A DNA stretch of 36,599 nucleotides from Rubripirellula sp. (GCA_016779185.1 JADHOA010000006.1:1-36599), one strand, 5' to 3'. Positions 9,156 to 19,301 are shown, counted from the first letter of the stretch. Made by a program: numbers and translations. Notes: a model not told the origin generated them from the sequence alone.

Positions 9156-12122
9156 ATGAAAAAGCTTCGAAAAGTTGCGGTAATCGCCCTTCTTTCTCTG
9201 CTCGGGCAGCAGTCAGCTTCCGCTGCATTACCACCCTTCGATCAAGTTTCCGAGGGATACACTGCAGTTGCTGTAACAGGTCAGGACAATCCTAAGGGAT
9301 TATTTAGCCTTTGGTCCCGCTCTTCGGATTCCCAATTATTGGGGGAACTGCCCAAGAATTTTGCGGGCAAGCAGTTTTTTATTGCGTTGACCGTAAGCAG
9401 TGGTGATCGCTACGCCGGACTCCAGTCGGGTGATTGGGTTGTGGAGTGGCGCCGATACGATGATCGTCTGGCCCTAGTTGCTCCTAACCTGGATATTCGT
9501 GCAACCGGAGACGCCGAGAGCAAGGCCTCGGTCAAGCGATTGTTTACGGATCAGGTTCTATTGGACGTTCCGATAGTTGCCATGGGTCCAACGGGTGGAC
9601 CTGTTATCGATCTAGATGCGTTGTTGGTCGGTAATGCCACCCGCTTTTTCGGCTCCTCAGTTCGAGTGACGAATTCTCGAATCTCCAAACTGGCCTCTGC
9701 AAAGGTTTTTCCTGACAACGTTGAGATCGCGTTTGAAATTGTTGGCGGTAGCGGCCGGTTTCAAACCATTCATTATTCTTTCAGCGAAGTGCCTTCCGCA
9801 TCTTCCGGATTCAAGCCCCGAGCGGCAGATGAGCGAGTCGGCTACTTCACGACCGCGTTTTCGGATTTGAGTAAATACACAGATGACGAAACGAGAGTTC
9901 GCTATATCAATCGTTGGCGTTTGGAAAAGCGAGATCCATCGCTAAAGAAAAGTCCTCCGAAAGAGCCGATCCGATTCTATGTTGAGCACACTGCTCCGGT
10001 TCGATATCGACGTTGGATCAAAGCTGGCGTTGACTACTGGAACAAGGCATTTGAGAAAGTCGGAATTGTTGACGCGATTGTGATTGAATACCAAGATGCG
10101 GTCAGCAAAGCACATATGGAAAAGGATCCGGAAGATGTGCGATACAACTTCATCCGATGGTTGAACAATGACATCGGAACTGCGATCGGTCCAAGTCGCG
10201 TTCATCCGATGACCGGACAGATTTTAGATGCAGACATCATTCTGACTGACGGTTGGATTCGTCATTTCAATTTCAACTACGAAGATTTGATGCCAAAAAT
10301 CGCGATGGAAGGCGTCTCCGCTGAGACCCTTGCATGGTTGGGGAGACATCCCACATGGGATCCTCGCATTCGCATGGCTCCAGCGGAACAAGCGAATACT
10401 CTTCGCGAGAAGTTGGCAAAAGAGGCTTACAAGCCAATGGCTGGTTTTGGTCTCGCCCAAGCAGATCCCACCTTATTAGGTGATGACGAATTTGATGGAT
10501 TATATGGTCGCGTCAGTCAAAAAAATGGATTGTGTATGGCTGCGAGCGGTCGAAGCTTGGATCTTGCTTTGACTCGTATGGATTGGGCTTTAACGTTGAT
10601 TGAAGCCGAAGATGAGGAGAAAAAGAAATCCAAGAAGAAAAAAGATAAGGATGAGCCAGCATCGGAGGATGCAGAGGACAAGCAGGAAGATGCTGAGGGC
10701 GAAAAGCCTAAGGAAGAACCCAACGCGGAAGAAGGCGATCAGGAAGATGCTGAAGCGGAAAAGAAAGAAGCCGAAACTGAGGCAATCGAAGAGGATCTTC
10801 TCGATGGGATGCCCGAATGGTTTGTCGGTCCATTACTTGCGGACCTAGTCGCTCATGAAGTGGGTCACACTTTAGGGCTCCGTCACAACTTTAAGGCATC
10901 CGCACTCTTCACGTTGGATGAGATCAACAGTGAAGAAGTCAAGGGCAAACAGACTTTTACCGCTTCCGTGATGGATTACACGCCGATCAACTATCGATTT
11001 GAATCGGGGAGTGTTCAGGGTGATTTCTCCATGATTGACATTGGTCCGTATGACTTCTGGGCGATCGATTATGGTTACACATTCGATGAGAGTCGTTTGC
11101 CAGAGATACTGAAGCGTTGTAGCGAACCAGAATTGCAGTTTGCTACCGACGAAGATACGTCCGGACCAGATCCATTGGCTCGACGGTACGACTTTTCAAA
11201 AGATCCGCTTGACTATGCTTCCGAGCAGATGCGATTGGTCAATCTTTATCGAGAGCGAATTCTTTCTCGATTTGTCAAAGATGGCGATAGTTGGGCCAAA
11301 GCTCGACGTGGTTACGAGTTGACCCTCAGTCTGCAGACTCGTGCGGCCAGCATGATGTCGAACTGGATTGGCGGAGCATTTGTCAACCGTGACAAGAAGG
11401 GTGACCCCGGTAATCGAGCACCGGTTGAGGTCGTCCCTGCCGAGCAGCAGAGAGCGGCACTTGCATTTGTGATCGAGAACACTTTCCGCGATGACGCTTT
11501 TGGTTTGACCGCTGAATTGTTAGAGAGAATGAGCGTCGATAAATGGCTTGATGGAAGCTCTCGGTCATCGATGTCCAATGAAGCAACTTGGCCGATCCAC
11601 GATCGCATTCTAGGGGTTCAGTCTTCTGCGTTGACTTGGTTGATGAATCCCACCACTTTGCGTCGAGTCTACGATAACGAAATGCGGTTGCCATCTGATC
11701 AGGATACACTCACGCTACCTGAACTCCTCGCTTCGATCAGTAATGAAGCGTGGTCGGAACTAGACGGCGAGTGCCCCGATGGACTTTCGGCAAGAAATCC
11801 AATGATCTCTTCGCTTCGACGTAACTTGCAGCGTGAGCATATGCAGCGTTTGATCGACCTAATCCTCGAGTCATCTAATGACACTGCCGCCTTCAATGCG
11901 ATCAGTAACCTAGCTCGCATGGAATTAAGGTCGTTGTCGACGTCTGTATCCGCAACACTCGAGCGTTGCGGCGATAAAATGGATGCCTATTCCAAAGCAC
12001 ATCTTGCCGAGACTGTTGAGCGAGTGAATCGCGCACTGGAGGCTGGATATACCTACGGTGGATCAGCCGGTAACGCACCCATCATGATGATGATTGGTCG
12101 CGAGGAGATTTCCCAAGACTAG
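9156..12122 (+). CDS. Exported zinc-dependent metalloprotease (DUF5117/DUF4953-type, HEXXHXXGXXH)
   Basis: Sec signal MKKLRKVAVIALLSLLGQQSASA at the internal ATG at 9156; VAHEVGHTLGLRHNFKAS zinc motif; VMDYTPINY Met-turn-like segment. A highly charged low-complexity insertion precedes the zinc motif. Confidence 0.92.
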   Translation: MKKLRKVAVIALLSLLGQQSASAALPPFDQVSEGYTAVAVTGQDNPKGLFSLWSRSSDSQLLGELPKNFAGKQFFIALTVSSGDRYAGLQSGDWVVEWRRYDDRLALVAPNLDIRATGDAESKASVKRLFTDQVLLDVPIVAMGPTGGPVIDLDALLVGNATRFFGSSVRVTNSRISKLASAKVFPDNVEIAFEIVGGSGRFQTIHYSFSEVPSASSGFKPRAADERVGYFTTAFSDLSKYTDDETRVRYINRWRLEKRDPSLKKSPPKEPIRFYVEHTAPVRYRRWIKAGVDYWNKAFEKVGIVDAIVIEYQDAVSKAHMEKDPEDVRYNFIRWLNNDIGTAIGPSRVHPMTGQILDADIILTDGWIRHFNFNYEDLMPKIAMEGVSAETLAWLGRHPTWDPRIRMAPAEQANTLREKLAKEAYKPMAGFGLAQADPTLLGDDEFDGLYGRVSQKNGLCMAASGRSLDLALTRMDWALTLIEAEDEEKKKSKKKKDKDEPASEDAEDKQEDAEGEKPKEEPNAEEGDQEDAEAEKKEAETEAIEEDLLDGMPEWFVGPLLADLVAHEVGHTLGLRHNFKASALFTLDEINSEEVKGKQTFTASVMDYTPINYRFESGSVQGDFSMIDIGPYDFWAIDYGYTFDESRLPEILKRCSEPELQFATDEDTSGPDPLARRYDFSKDPLDYASEQMRLVNLYRERILSRFVKDGDSWAKARRGYELTLSLQTRAASMMSNWIGGAFVNRDKKGDPGNRAPVEVVPAEQQRAALAFVIENTFRDDAFGLTAELLERMSVDKWLDGSSRSSMSNEATWPIHDRILGVQSSALTWLMNPTTLRRVYDNEMRLPSDQDTLTLPELLASISNEAWSELDGECPDGLSARNPMISSLRRNLQREHMQRLIDLILESSNDTAAFNAISNLARMELRSLSTSVSATLERCGDKMDAYSKAHLAETVERVNRALEAGYTYGGSAGNAPIMMMIGREEISQD
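10600..10800 (+). repeat. Charged low-complexity K/E/D coding segment containing a degenerate 57-nt (19-aa) tandem repeat
   Basis: caggaagatgctgagggcgaaaag (10683-10706) recurs as caggaagatgctgaagcggaaaag (10740-10763), spaced exactly 57 nt. Protein units are QEDAEGEKPKEEPNAEEGD and QEDAEAEKKEAETEAIEED. Confidence 0.8.
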
Positions 12123-12150
12123 ACGTAATGGGATAATCACACCATTCATG

Positions 12151-12184
12151 AAAGGCGAGAAGTGTTAGCTTCTCGCCTTTTTTT
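12151..12184 (+). terminator. Rho-independent terminator downstream of the metalloprotease
   Basis: Perfect 12-bp stem aaaggcgagaag-tgttag-cttctcgccttt (12151-12180) followed by a T run, 29 bp past the stop codon. Confidence 0.93.
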
Positions 12185-12285
12185 ATTGTGTGCAGGATGA
12201 TGACGACGAGCGTTGATGGTTGGATTTACCTTGTATCATCAGCCAGGATTGTTCGATGGCTTCATTTTTTGAAAAGCATCGTTGG

Positions 12286-13212
12286 CTAAGCGACGGAATC
12301 AATCTTTTTCAGGATCTTGGCAACCGCTTCACGTTCTGGTGTAAGAAAGTGGTTAAACGGCGGGGCGAGTTGATCGCTACAGATTCCAAGGATCGATAGC
12401 GAGCATTTCGTTGCTTTGATGAAGCGACTGGCGTACTTGCCGACGGTGTAAATTTCTTGCAGCTTGCGGATGCGTTCGTTTAGCATGTCAAGTTTGTCGT
12501 CGTCTCTTTCGACCGCCGCTTGATACATGTTGACGAACAGGTTCGGGTATAAGTTGGCGCCGCCATTGACCCCTCCATCACCACCTAGCGATACGGCCTC
12601 AGAAGTCAAATGTTCCGGCCCAATCATGATCGACCAATCCGGTCGAATGTCTTTGAGTTTTAAGATTTGCCGAAAGTAATCTAGATCTCCGCTGCTATCT
12701 TTAATACCAACAATTTCTCGTTCCGCGGTTAGCTGCTTGAGAGTATCAACTTCGAACCAAACTTTCGTCATGCTCGGCATGTTGTAAAGCATGATGGGAA
12801 GTGGGGTATCTTTAATAACGCTTCGGACGTATTGAATTAGTTCGGTTGGTCCCGCGGGAAAGTAATACGGGGTCGTCAACACGACTGCATCGGCTCCGGC
12901 ATCTTTGGCAACGCTCGCAAGCGTGAGGCTTTCGACAATTGAGGTGTCAGTGATGCCAACCAGCACAGGGACAGCTTGTTGAACTTCTTGGCATACAAGA
13001 CGGATGAATTCGCGTCGCAAACGATAGCTTAGACTGGGGGCTTCCCCCGTTGTTCCAAGGATAAATATCCCATGAACGCCGCCATCAATGACATGCCGTA
13101 ATAGCCTTTTGGTTCCATCCACATCGATCTGATCGCGGCTGATGAGCGGGGTCACCAATGGAGGAATAATGCCGTGATATTTAGTGGGAGCTTTGCTTGA
13201 TTGTATTTCCAT
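12286..13212 (-). CDS. Dihydrodipicolinate synthase (DapA/NanA aldolase) family protein
   Basis: [49 protein letters not shown]; catalytic Tyr region [12 protein letters not shown]; Schiff-base Lys in [10 protein letters not shown]. The Met at 13212 ([14 protein letters not shown]) is the likely start; the ORF opens at 13230. Confidence 0.92.
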   Translation of the reverse strand: MEIQSSKAPTKYHGIIPPLVTPLISRDQIDVDGTKRLLRHVIDGGVHGIFILGTTGEAPSLSYRLRREFIRLVCQEVQQAVPVLVGITDTSIVESLTLASVAKDAGADAVVLTTPYYFPAGPTELIQYVRSVIKDTPLPIMLYNMPSMTKVWFEVDTLKQLTAEREIVGIKDSSGDLDYFRQILKLKDIRPDWSIMIGPEHLTSEAVSLGGDGGVNGGANLYPNLFVNMYQAAVERDDDKLDMLNERIRKLQEIYTVGKYASRFIKATKCSLSILGICSDQLAPPFNHFLTPEREAVAKILKKIDSVA

Positions 13213-13214
13213 GC

Positions 13215-14243
13215 TCAGACGTTCATCCATGCTGCTTTGTAGTTCAGGCCCAAGTTAATAATGCGTTGCAGGAGAGCTTCGTAAGAGATTCCGATGGATT
13301 CAGCGGATTCGGCAAAATCTTCACCGTATTCAATGTTTGGATTCGCATTAGCTTCAATCACATAAATCTCGCCGCTATCGGTCATTCGTAAATCCATTCG
13401 GGCATAGCCACTTAGGCTCAAAGCTCTGTAGACCCGTTTACATAATTTCGAGATTTTTTCCTGCGTTGCTTCATCGAGATCCACTGCAGCATGTGTTGAG
13501 ATTTTGTGTTTCTGTTGATACTTCCGATCCCACTTGACTCGACTCGTTGCAATCTTTGCGACTTCCGGGGGAAGGTTGCCAAAGTTCATTTCCCACGCAG
13601 GAAATGTTTTCAGGCGAGCATTGCCAATGACTCCAACATAGATTTCTCTACCTTCGATGTATTGTTCGGCAATCGCCCGATCATTTGTTTTTTCGTGAAT
13701 GAATCGCACCCTTTCCTCGAGGGCTTCGTCATTGTGAACAATCGATGCCTGCGAAATGCCGAAGGATGCGTCCTCGACGACGGACTTAACGAATAGCGGA
13801 AACGATAGTTTTTTCGGTCTGCGAACGGTTCGGCCTACAGGGAAAACGGTAAATCTTGGCGTCGGAATCCGATGGTAAGAGAGGACTTTCTTGGATAGTG
13901 CCTTGTCTTTGCTTAGCAGTAGACCCCGAGGGTTGCATCCTGTGTAGGCTTGCTGCATGAGTTCAAGGTAGCTGATGACAGCGAAGTCATAGGTAACCAC
14001 TCCATGAAACTCTTCGAGCATCATAAAAGTGATGTGTGGTTGAAATTCGTGAATCGCTTGTCGGATGGGGGCAAGGTCGTCATAGACCCCTAAGGGTAGA
14101 ACTTCATGGCCAAGTCGTCGTAGCGTTTCGCAAACATCGAATTCGGCTTTCCACCCATCAAGCTCTGCATCGCTAACCCCTTCGAGTGACACAGGAGGCA
14201 CTTGGCCGTCGCGTACTAGGACAAGAATTCGTGTTTTGCTCAT
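13215..14243 (-). CDS. ATP-grasp ligase, D-alanine--D-alanine ligase-like
   Basis: 342 aa: [77 protein letters not shown]. Confidence 0.9.
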   Translation of the reverse strand: MSKTRILVLVRDGQVPPVSLEGVSDAELDGWKAEFDVCETLRRLGHEVLPLGVYDDLAPIRQAIHEFQPHITFMMLEEFHGVVTYDFAVISYLELMQQAYTGCNPRGLLLSKDKALSKKVLSYHRIPTPRFTVFPVGRTVRRPKKLSFPLFVKSVVEDASFGISQASIVHNDEALEERVRFIHEKTNDRAIAEQYIEGREIYVGVIGNARLKTFPAWEMNFGNLPPEVAKIATSRVKWDRKYQQKHKISTHAAVDLDEATQEKISKLCKRVYRALSLSGYARMDLRMTDSGEIYVIEANANPNIEYGEDFAESAESIGISYEALLQRIINLGLNYKAAWMNV

Positions 14244-14306
14244 TTGGTTATCGCGGGATTGTCGACGCGAGAAAGATTGGAAATGACCTCGTAAAACCGC
14301 CAGGAA

Positions 14307-15332
14307 TTATAAAGCAAATCGATGACGCCCTTCATGCAGGAAGCTTGTTGTTCTGACTGCGACCAAGATGATCGCATCTCGCTTTGTTTCTTCGGGGTAA
14401 TCACCGAGCCGAAGCTGCAGCCTTCTACATCGCTCGATCATTTCTTGTACGACTTGATCAATCGTGTAGCTATACTCACCGGTCCACCGTGCGACACTGC
14501 GTCTTAATTCACCTCGGATTTTGTTCAAGAACGCAGCAGCTGTAGGGTTTCGGCGATGTGCGGGATCGCTGGAGAAAAGTTTGCAAAGATCATTGTCGTA
14601 GATGCTCGGATAATCTAAGCCGTAGTGTTGGCGTTTTTTCTGGTAATGGGTCCGAAGCGTTCTTCGTATTCGGGATAACGGGTCGATGGTTTTGCGGCTA
14701 CGTTCAATCGGTCTTTCGTTTTGCACCGATTGCACCATTTTATCCACAGCTTCTAGTTTTTTGATCGCAGGCCAAGTTCGGTACCTTGTTTTCCAGCGTG
14801 AACCCGGTCTGAGCCAGACTGCAAATGTTTCTGCAAAATCTTCGACGGGATGAGCCTGTGCGTACCACATCTCGAGATGCAAGACAAAATTCCGGCTGGA
14901 TGTTTTGGGTTGATAATGATCCGGGTAGGGTGCTTGAGGATTGCCAAATACTTGACGATAGTGTCGGCTCCGATGGAGAGCGAATGCGGTATCGATTGCA
15001 TGGCCGGCTTCGTGTCGAAGGATTTTCATGCACCATTGGTGTGTGCCCCCTTCCACCTCAAGGAGTTGCTTTCGTTCAAGTCGTGCAAGTCGAGGATGGG
15101 CTAGGTAGAACGGAATAGCGATCCCGGGGATACCGTCTGGCGAGTACCACTCATCACTGAGCCAATAGTGTGGGCGAAACAGGATTCCTCGGGATAGAAG
15201 CTCTTGATTGAGTTGCTCTAGTTTTGGTTCGAGAGAAGTGTCTTTGATTTGCAATTTCAAATCGCAAAGACGCATGTCAAGAAGTTCTTCGTCCGTCAAT
15301 TGGTCGAGATCAGGATTGGGGCGTGCCATCAT
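14307..15332 (-). CDS. Putative zinc-binding metallopeptidase (HEXXH...E type)
   Basis: 341 aa: MKILRHEAGHAIDTAFAL zinc helix and downstream HPVEDFAETFAVWLRPGSRW supplying a candidate third ligand Glu. Confidence 0.8.
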   Translation of the reverse strand: MMARPNPDLDQLTDEELLDMRLCDLKLQIKDTSLEPKLEQLNQELLSRGILFRPHYWLSDEWYSPDGIPGIAIPFYLAHPRLARLERKQLLEVEGGTHQWCMKILRHEAGHAIDTAFALHRSRHYRQVFGNPQAPYPDHYQPKTSSRNFVLHLEMWYAQAHPVEDFAETFAVWLRPGSRWKTRYRTWPAIKKLEAVDKMVQSVQNERPIERSRKTIDPLSRIRRTLRTHYQKKRQHYGLDYPSIYDNDLCKLFSSDPAHRRNPTAAAFLNKIRGELRRSVARWTGEYSYTIDQVVQEMIERCRRLQLRLGDYPEETKRDAIILVAVRTTSFLHEGRHRFAL

Positions 15333-15407
15333 GCTCGGCTGTGTTGTGCGGTCGATCTAGTAAGATGGATGTTCCAGTTCCACCATAGTTTATTCACTGG
15401 ATTACAA

Positions 15408-16631
15408 ATGTGTTTACAGAATTCAACAGACGCAAGTAAACCGAAAGTACAAGATTTTAAGGGAGATCGGTGCGATACTGTTTGCGCCGTTCTCACCGGT
15501 AAAGGACGAGGCGCCGTTGCAGTCATTGCGATTCGAGGTAACGAAGTTGAAACCATTCTAGAGAAGTGTTTCCAGCCCGCCTCGAGGGAAAAGTACTCGT
15601 CTGGGCAGATTCGGTACGGCCTTTGGAATGGTGCCGGCATCGATCAGGTTGCTGCTGAGTCGGTCGTTGTGACACCGCTTAATCCGAATTCTGCCGAGAT
15701 TCATTGCCATGGCGGGCCTGCAGCTGTGAACCGGATTATGGAAGATCTAAAGAATTGTGGATGTGAACAGCTAGAAGCATCAACTTTTTTTAGTGATCGG
15801 GGATTGCTTTTCACCGAGGCAAGTGAAGTTGCCTCGCGATGCATCACTGCGAGGACCGTCGCCATTGCCATGGACCAACAGCGAGGGGCAATGTTGCACT
15901 GGGCTACAGAAATGCTAAGTGAGTCAAATAACGATATAGCTTGGAGTAAAGCGTTGCAGAATCGAGCAACCGAGATGCTCGAATACCAATTAATTGTCGA
16001 AGTTCTCAATCAACCTTTTCGCGTTGTCCTTTGCGGTCCTCCCAATGTTGGCAAAAGTAGTTTGTTGAACCGTTTGGTAGGATATGATCGCAGTATTACT
16101 TTTGATTTGGCTGGTACCACACGCGACGTTCTCACTGCCAGCACGGTAATCGACGGTTGGCCTGTTGAGCTGTCGGATACTGCCGGAATAAGAAACGAAG
16201 CAGGCGCTATTGAGCGAGAAGGAATCAATTTGGCAATTCTGGCTGCCGACAAGGCCGATCTTCTAATCCTTGTCGACGACCCATCAACGATTGGTAAGTC
16301 TTTTGAATTGAGCGACCATTTGGTTCACTTCAATCCCCAGCACCGGTCGCAAAGGATACTTAGGGTGCTGAATAAATTGGATGAGGTTCAAACCGCGTCA
16401 ACCGAACAGCACGCTCAATACGACTACTTGGTGAGTGCCATTCAAGGAGATGGAATCGATCGACTGTTATCAGGGATTGTCGCTCCACTGAATCAGCTTC
16501 AGCCAGACCCGGGGTCGCCCGTGCCGATCACAAGTCGTCAGATTCAATTGCTACAAGATATTGTGAACGAAAAAGATATAACGGTGCATCGGAGTTTGCT
16601 GCAGAGGTTCGTTCAGCCTGATTCAGCTTGA
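15408..16631 (+). CDS. Divergent MnmE/TrmE-like GTPase
   Basis: N-terminal DTVCAVLTGKGRGAVAVIAIRGNE and EIHCHGGP resemble the MnmE N-terminus. G domain: GPPNVGKSSLLNRLVG (G1), GTTRD (G2), DTAGIR (G3), NKLD (G4). The ORF opens at 15249; the ATG at 15408 is the likely start. Confidence 0.85.
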   Translation: MCLQNSTDASKPKVQDFKGDRCDTVCAVLTGKGRGAVAVIAIRGNEVETILEKCFQPASREKYSSGQIRYGLWNGAGIDQVAAESVVVTPLNPNSAEIHCHGGPAAVNRIMEDLKNCGCEQLEASTFFSDRGLLFTEASEVASRCITARTVAIAMDQQRGAMLHWATEMLSESNNDIAWSKALQNRATEMLEYQLIVEVLNQPFRVVLCGPPNVGKSSLLNRLVGYDRSITFDLAGTTRDVLTASTVIDGWPVELSDTAGIRNEAGAIEREGINLAILAADKADLLILVDDPSTIGKSFELSDHLVHFNPQHRSQRILRVLNKLDEVQTASTEQHAQYDYLVSAIQGDGIDRLLSGIVAPLNQLQPDPGSPVPITSRQIQLLQDIVNEKDITVHRSLLQRFVQPDSA

Positions 16632-16647
16632 TTTTTCTCAGTCAAAA

Positions 16648-17679
16648 GTGGTGTACCAAGTGATAAGAATTAAGAACGTCTTTATTTTGAGTTGCCTTTT
16701 TCTTTGCGAGATTCCGATGAATGCGCACACGTTAATCGGACAAACGCCTAACGAGGCAGGTACTTGGTCCATCGCGATTCACGGTGGAGCGGGTGGAAAT
16801 GTAGCGGACTGGGGGGAGCAAAAAAAAGAGACGCGGCAGCGAGGAATGGATGTTGCCTTAAATACTGGCAGGAAAATGTTAGCTGATGGTGCTTCTGCAC
16901 TTGATGTGGTCGAGGTGGTGATTTCGATTTTAGAAGACGACGCGGCGTTCAACGCAGGTCGGGGTGCCGTGGTTAATCATCTTGGTAAAGCCGAATTGGA
17001 CGCGTCAATAATGAATGGAACAGATCTTCGATGTGGTGCAGTAGCCGGTGTCACAACGGTGAAAAACCCCGTTTCCCTTGCTCGTCATGTCATGGAAAAA
17101 ACCTCGCACATTCTACTTGTTTCCGACGGTGCAGAATCTTTCGCTCGCGATTGTAAGGTGGATCAGGTAAGGCCTGAATATTTTCTTGGCTTTCATAAGA
17201 GAGGTCATCACAGACTAGATAAACTGCCTCATGGTTTAGATTCCAAAGAGCAGCACTTCGGCACCGTTGGGTGTGTTGCCAGGGATCAGCGGGGTCACTT
17301 GGCTGCTGGGACAAGCACGGGTGGTACCAGAAAAAAACTAGCAGGCCGTGTCGGAGATTCACCGCTTATTGGTGCTGGGACCTACGCCGATAATCGTTAC
17401 GCTGCAATTTCAGGAACAGGAATCGGCGAGGAATACATCCGCCATGCTGCTGCCTATGACGTCATTGCGCAAATGAGATACGGCTCAAAGTCACTTGAAG
17501 ATGCTGTAAGTGAAATGATCGATCACCGCTTGCCTAAGCAGTCCGGCGGAATGATTGCTGTTGGTAAAGACGGGTCAATTGTCATGAGGCATAACACTCC
17601 GTCGATGACATGCGGAGCGGCATCAAGTGACGGTAGATTTGAGATCCGGTTTGATGTTCCGCACTCGGATAATCGTTAG
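16648..17679 (+). CDS. Isoaspartyl peptidase / type 2 L-asparaginase (Ntn hydrolase), probably exported
   Basis: WSIAIHGGAGG, FNAGRGAVVNHLGKAELDASIMNG, autocleavage motif GTVGCVARDQRGHLAAGTSTGG, GTGIGEEYIRH. A hydrophobic N-terminus suggests a signal peptide. Confidence 0.94.
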   Translation: MVYQVIRIKNVFILSCLFLCEIPMNAHTLIGQTPNEAGTWSIAIHGGAGGNVADWGEQKKETRQRGMDVALNTGRKMLADGASALDVVEVVISILEDDAAFNAGRGAVVNHLGKAELDASIMNGTDLRCGAVAGVTTVKNPVSLARHVMEKTSHILLVSDGAESFARDCKVDQVRPEYFLGFHKRGHHRLDKLPHGLDSKEQHFGTVGCVARDQRGHLAAGTSTGGTRKKLAGRVGDSPLIGAGTYADNRYAAISGTGIGEEYIRHAAAYDVIAQMRYGSKSLEDAVSEMIDHRLPKQSGGMIAVGKDGSIVMRHNTPSMTCGAASSDGRFEIRFDVPHSDNR

Positions 17680-19301
17680 TGCTAAACCTTCAGATCATGC
17701 CGGTCATTGATTTCATCCAAGATCATTTTTCTTTGGGCAAGATAATGGCAATTCCATTTCAATGTGCGATTGATAGAAATGGGTCTGAACAAGGGTTGCA
17801 GTTGCAATTTTTGCGAATCAGGCTTGTGATTCTAACACTCGGAATCCTCTGTCCAAGCATTGTTTGTCACTCCGAAGAAGCGAGCGCAGATAAGGAAGAA
17901 TTGATACGCCAATCTTTGAATCGAGCTGTCAGGTTTTTTAGAACCGAAGTCTCGACTCACGGCGGGTACGTTCATCAGTATTCGACTGATCTTCGGTATC
18001 GTGAGGGGGAAGGTGCTGTTGGTGCAGAGACCGCTTGGATTGAACCACCGGGTACTCCGTTTGTTGGAGAGGCTTACCTTCGTGCCTATCAAATTTGTAA
18101 AGAACCAATATTGCTAGAAGCCGCCAAAGAGGTTGCAAATGCATTGGTATTGGGGCAGCTTGATTCAGGCGGTTGGGATAACCAAATAGAATTTTCTGCC
18201 AAGAAACGCAGCGAAATCAAGTATCGAATCCCATTTCCTGAGGATGGATCGGGCGGTGGCCCTGTTGCAGCGAAAAGACGGAATACCACAACCTTAGATG
18301 ATAATAAGTCTCAGTCGGCTTGCCATTTTCTGATGAGCTTGGACGAGGTTCTAAATTTCTCGGACCAACAGATTCATCATGCAGCAATCTATGCGCTCCA
18401 CTCATTCTTGCTTGCCCAGTACCCCAATGGGGCTTGGCCGCAGCGATACGATCGAGTGAAAGATGATACGAATCGTTCCAAGATTTATCGAGCATCAATC
18501 CCAGTTGATTGGCCACGTGAGTATCCCGCCAAAAAGTATGGCGATTATTACACGCTGAATGATAATTCGATCAGTGACATGATTTTGCTGATGTTGGATG
18601 CTTGGTCTATTTATGAAGATGAGCAGTATTTGAACGCTGCGAAACGAGGTGGCGACTTCCTCGTCTTGTCACAACTTCCTGATCCTCAGCCCGGTTGGGC
18701 ACAGCAGTACGACGAGAAAATGCATCCCGCGTGGGCACGAAAATTTGAGCCACCCGCGGTAACCGGTGGGGAGTCACAAGCGGTGATGAAGACATTGATG
18801 GTTTTATATCGTCGACTCGCAGGGCACGATTCAAATGCAGACAAGTACCTGCAGCCAATTTCAAGGGCTTTGCCTTACTATCAGAATTCATTGTTACCGA
18901 GCGGAGAATTAGCGAGGTTTTACGAACTCGGTACCAATCAACCCTTATACATGAATCGCAAATACGAACTCACTTATGCGGATGATGATCTTCCGACGCA
19001 TTATGCCTTTGTCGTAAAGTCAAGCCTTAAAAAGATACAGCAGGAGTATGATGAACTATGCAAGTTAGATGCGGATCAGGTGTGGAAAGCACCCGAGATT
19101 TCGCAACCTCGGCGGACTTCATCATTGAATAAAAAAGTTGATGAGGTTGCCAAACGTCTTGATTCGCGAGGAGCGTGGGTTGAGAGAGGTAAGTTAAAGT
19201 ACCATGAGTTAAACGAAGATAATCAGCGTATTATTAGAACCACTACCTTTGCACAAAATATTGTTTTGCTGGCCAGTTGGTTGGGCGGAAGATCCGAGTG
19301 A
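17679..19301 (+). CDS. Pectate lyase (PL10-like), probably exported
   Basis: GGYVHQYSTDLRYREGEG...GTPFVGEAYLRAY; HSFLLAQYPNGAWPQRYDR; YYTLNDNSISDMILLMLDAW; HPAWARKFEPPAVTGGES. Hydrophobic N-terminal segment IRLVILTLGILCPSIVCHSEE. The exact start codon is uncertain. Confidence 0.85.
   Translation: MLNLQIMPVIDFIQDHFSLGKIMAIPFQCAIDRNGSEQGLQLQFLRIRLVILTLGILCPSIVCHSEEASADKEELIRQSLNRAVRFFRTEVSTHGGYVHQYSTDLRYREGEGAVGAETAWIEPPGTPFVGEAYLRAYQICKEPILLEAAKEVANALVLGQLDSGGWDNQIEFSAKKRSEIKYRIPFPEDGSGGGPVAAKRRNTTTLDDNKSQSACHFLMSLDEVLNFSDQQIHHAAIYALHSFLLAQYPNGAWPQRYDRVKDDTNRSKIYRASIPVDWPREYPAKKYGDYYTLNDNSISDMILLMLDAWSIYEDEQYLNAAKRGGDFLVLSQLPDPQPGWAQQYDEKMHPAWARKFEPPAVTGGESQAVMKTLMVLYRRLAGHDSNADKYLQPISRALPYYQNSLLPSGELARFYELGTNQPLYMNRKYELTYADDDLPTHYAFVVKSSLKKIQQEYDELCKLDADQVWKAPEISQPRRTSSLNKKVDEVAKRLDSRGAWVERGKLKYHELNEDNQRIIRTTTFAQNIVLLASWLGGRSE

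Noticed and set aside
10517-10723. Ser-rich antisense ORF (SSLGFSPSASSCLSSASSDAG...)
   Set aside because: It is the reverse complement of the K/E-rich low-complexity segment of the metalloprotease.
15249-15407. N-terminal extension of the MnmE-like ORF
   Set aside because: It is antisense to the start of the zinc peptidase and has no MnmE similarity before MCLQNS...; it is most likely untranslated.
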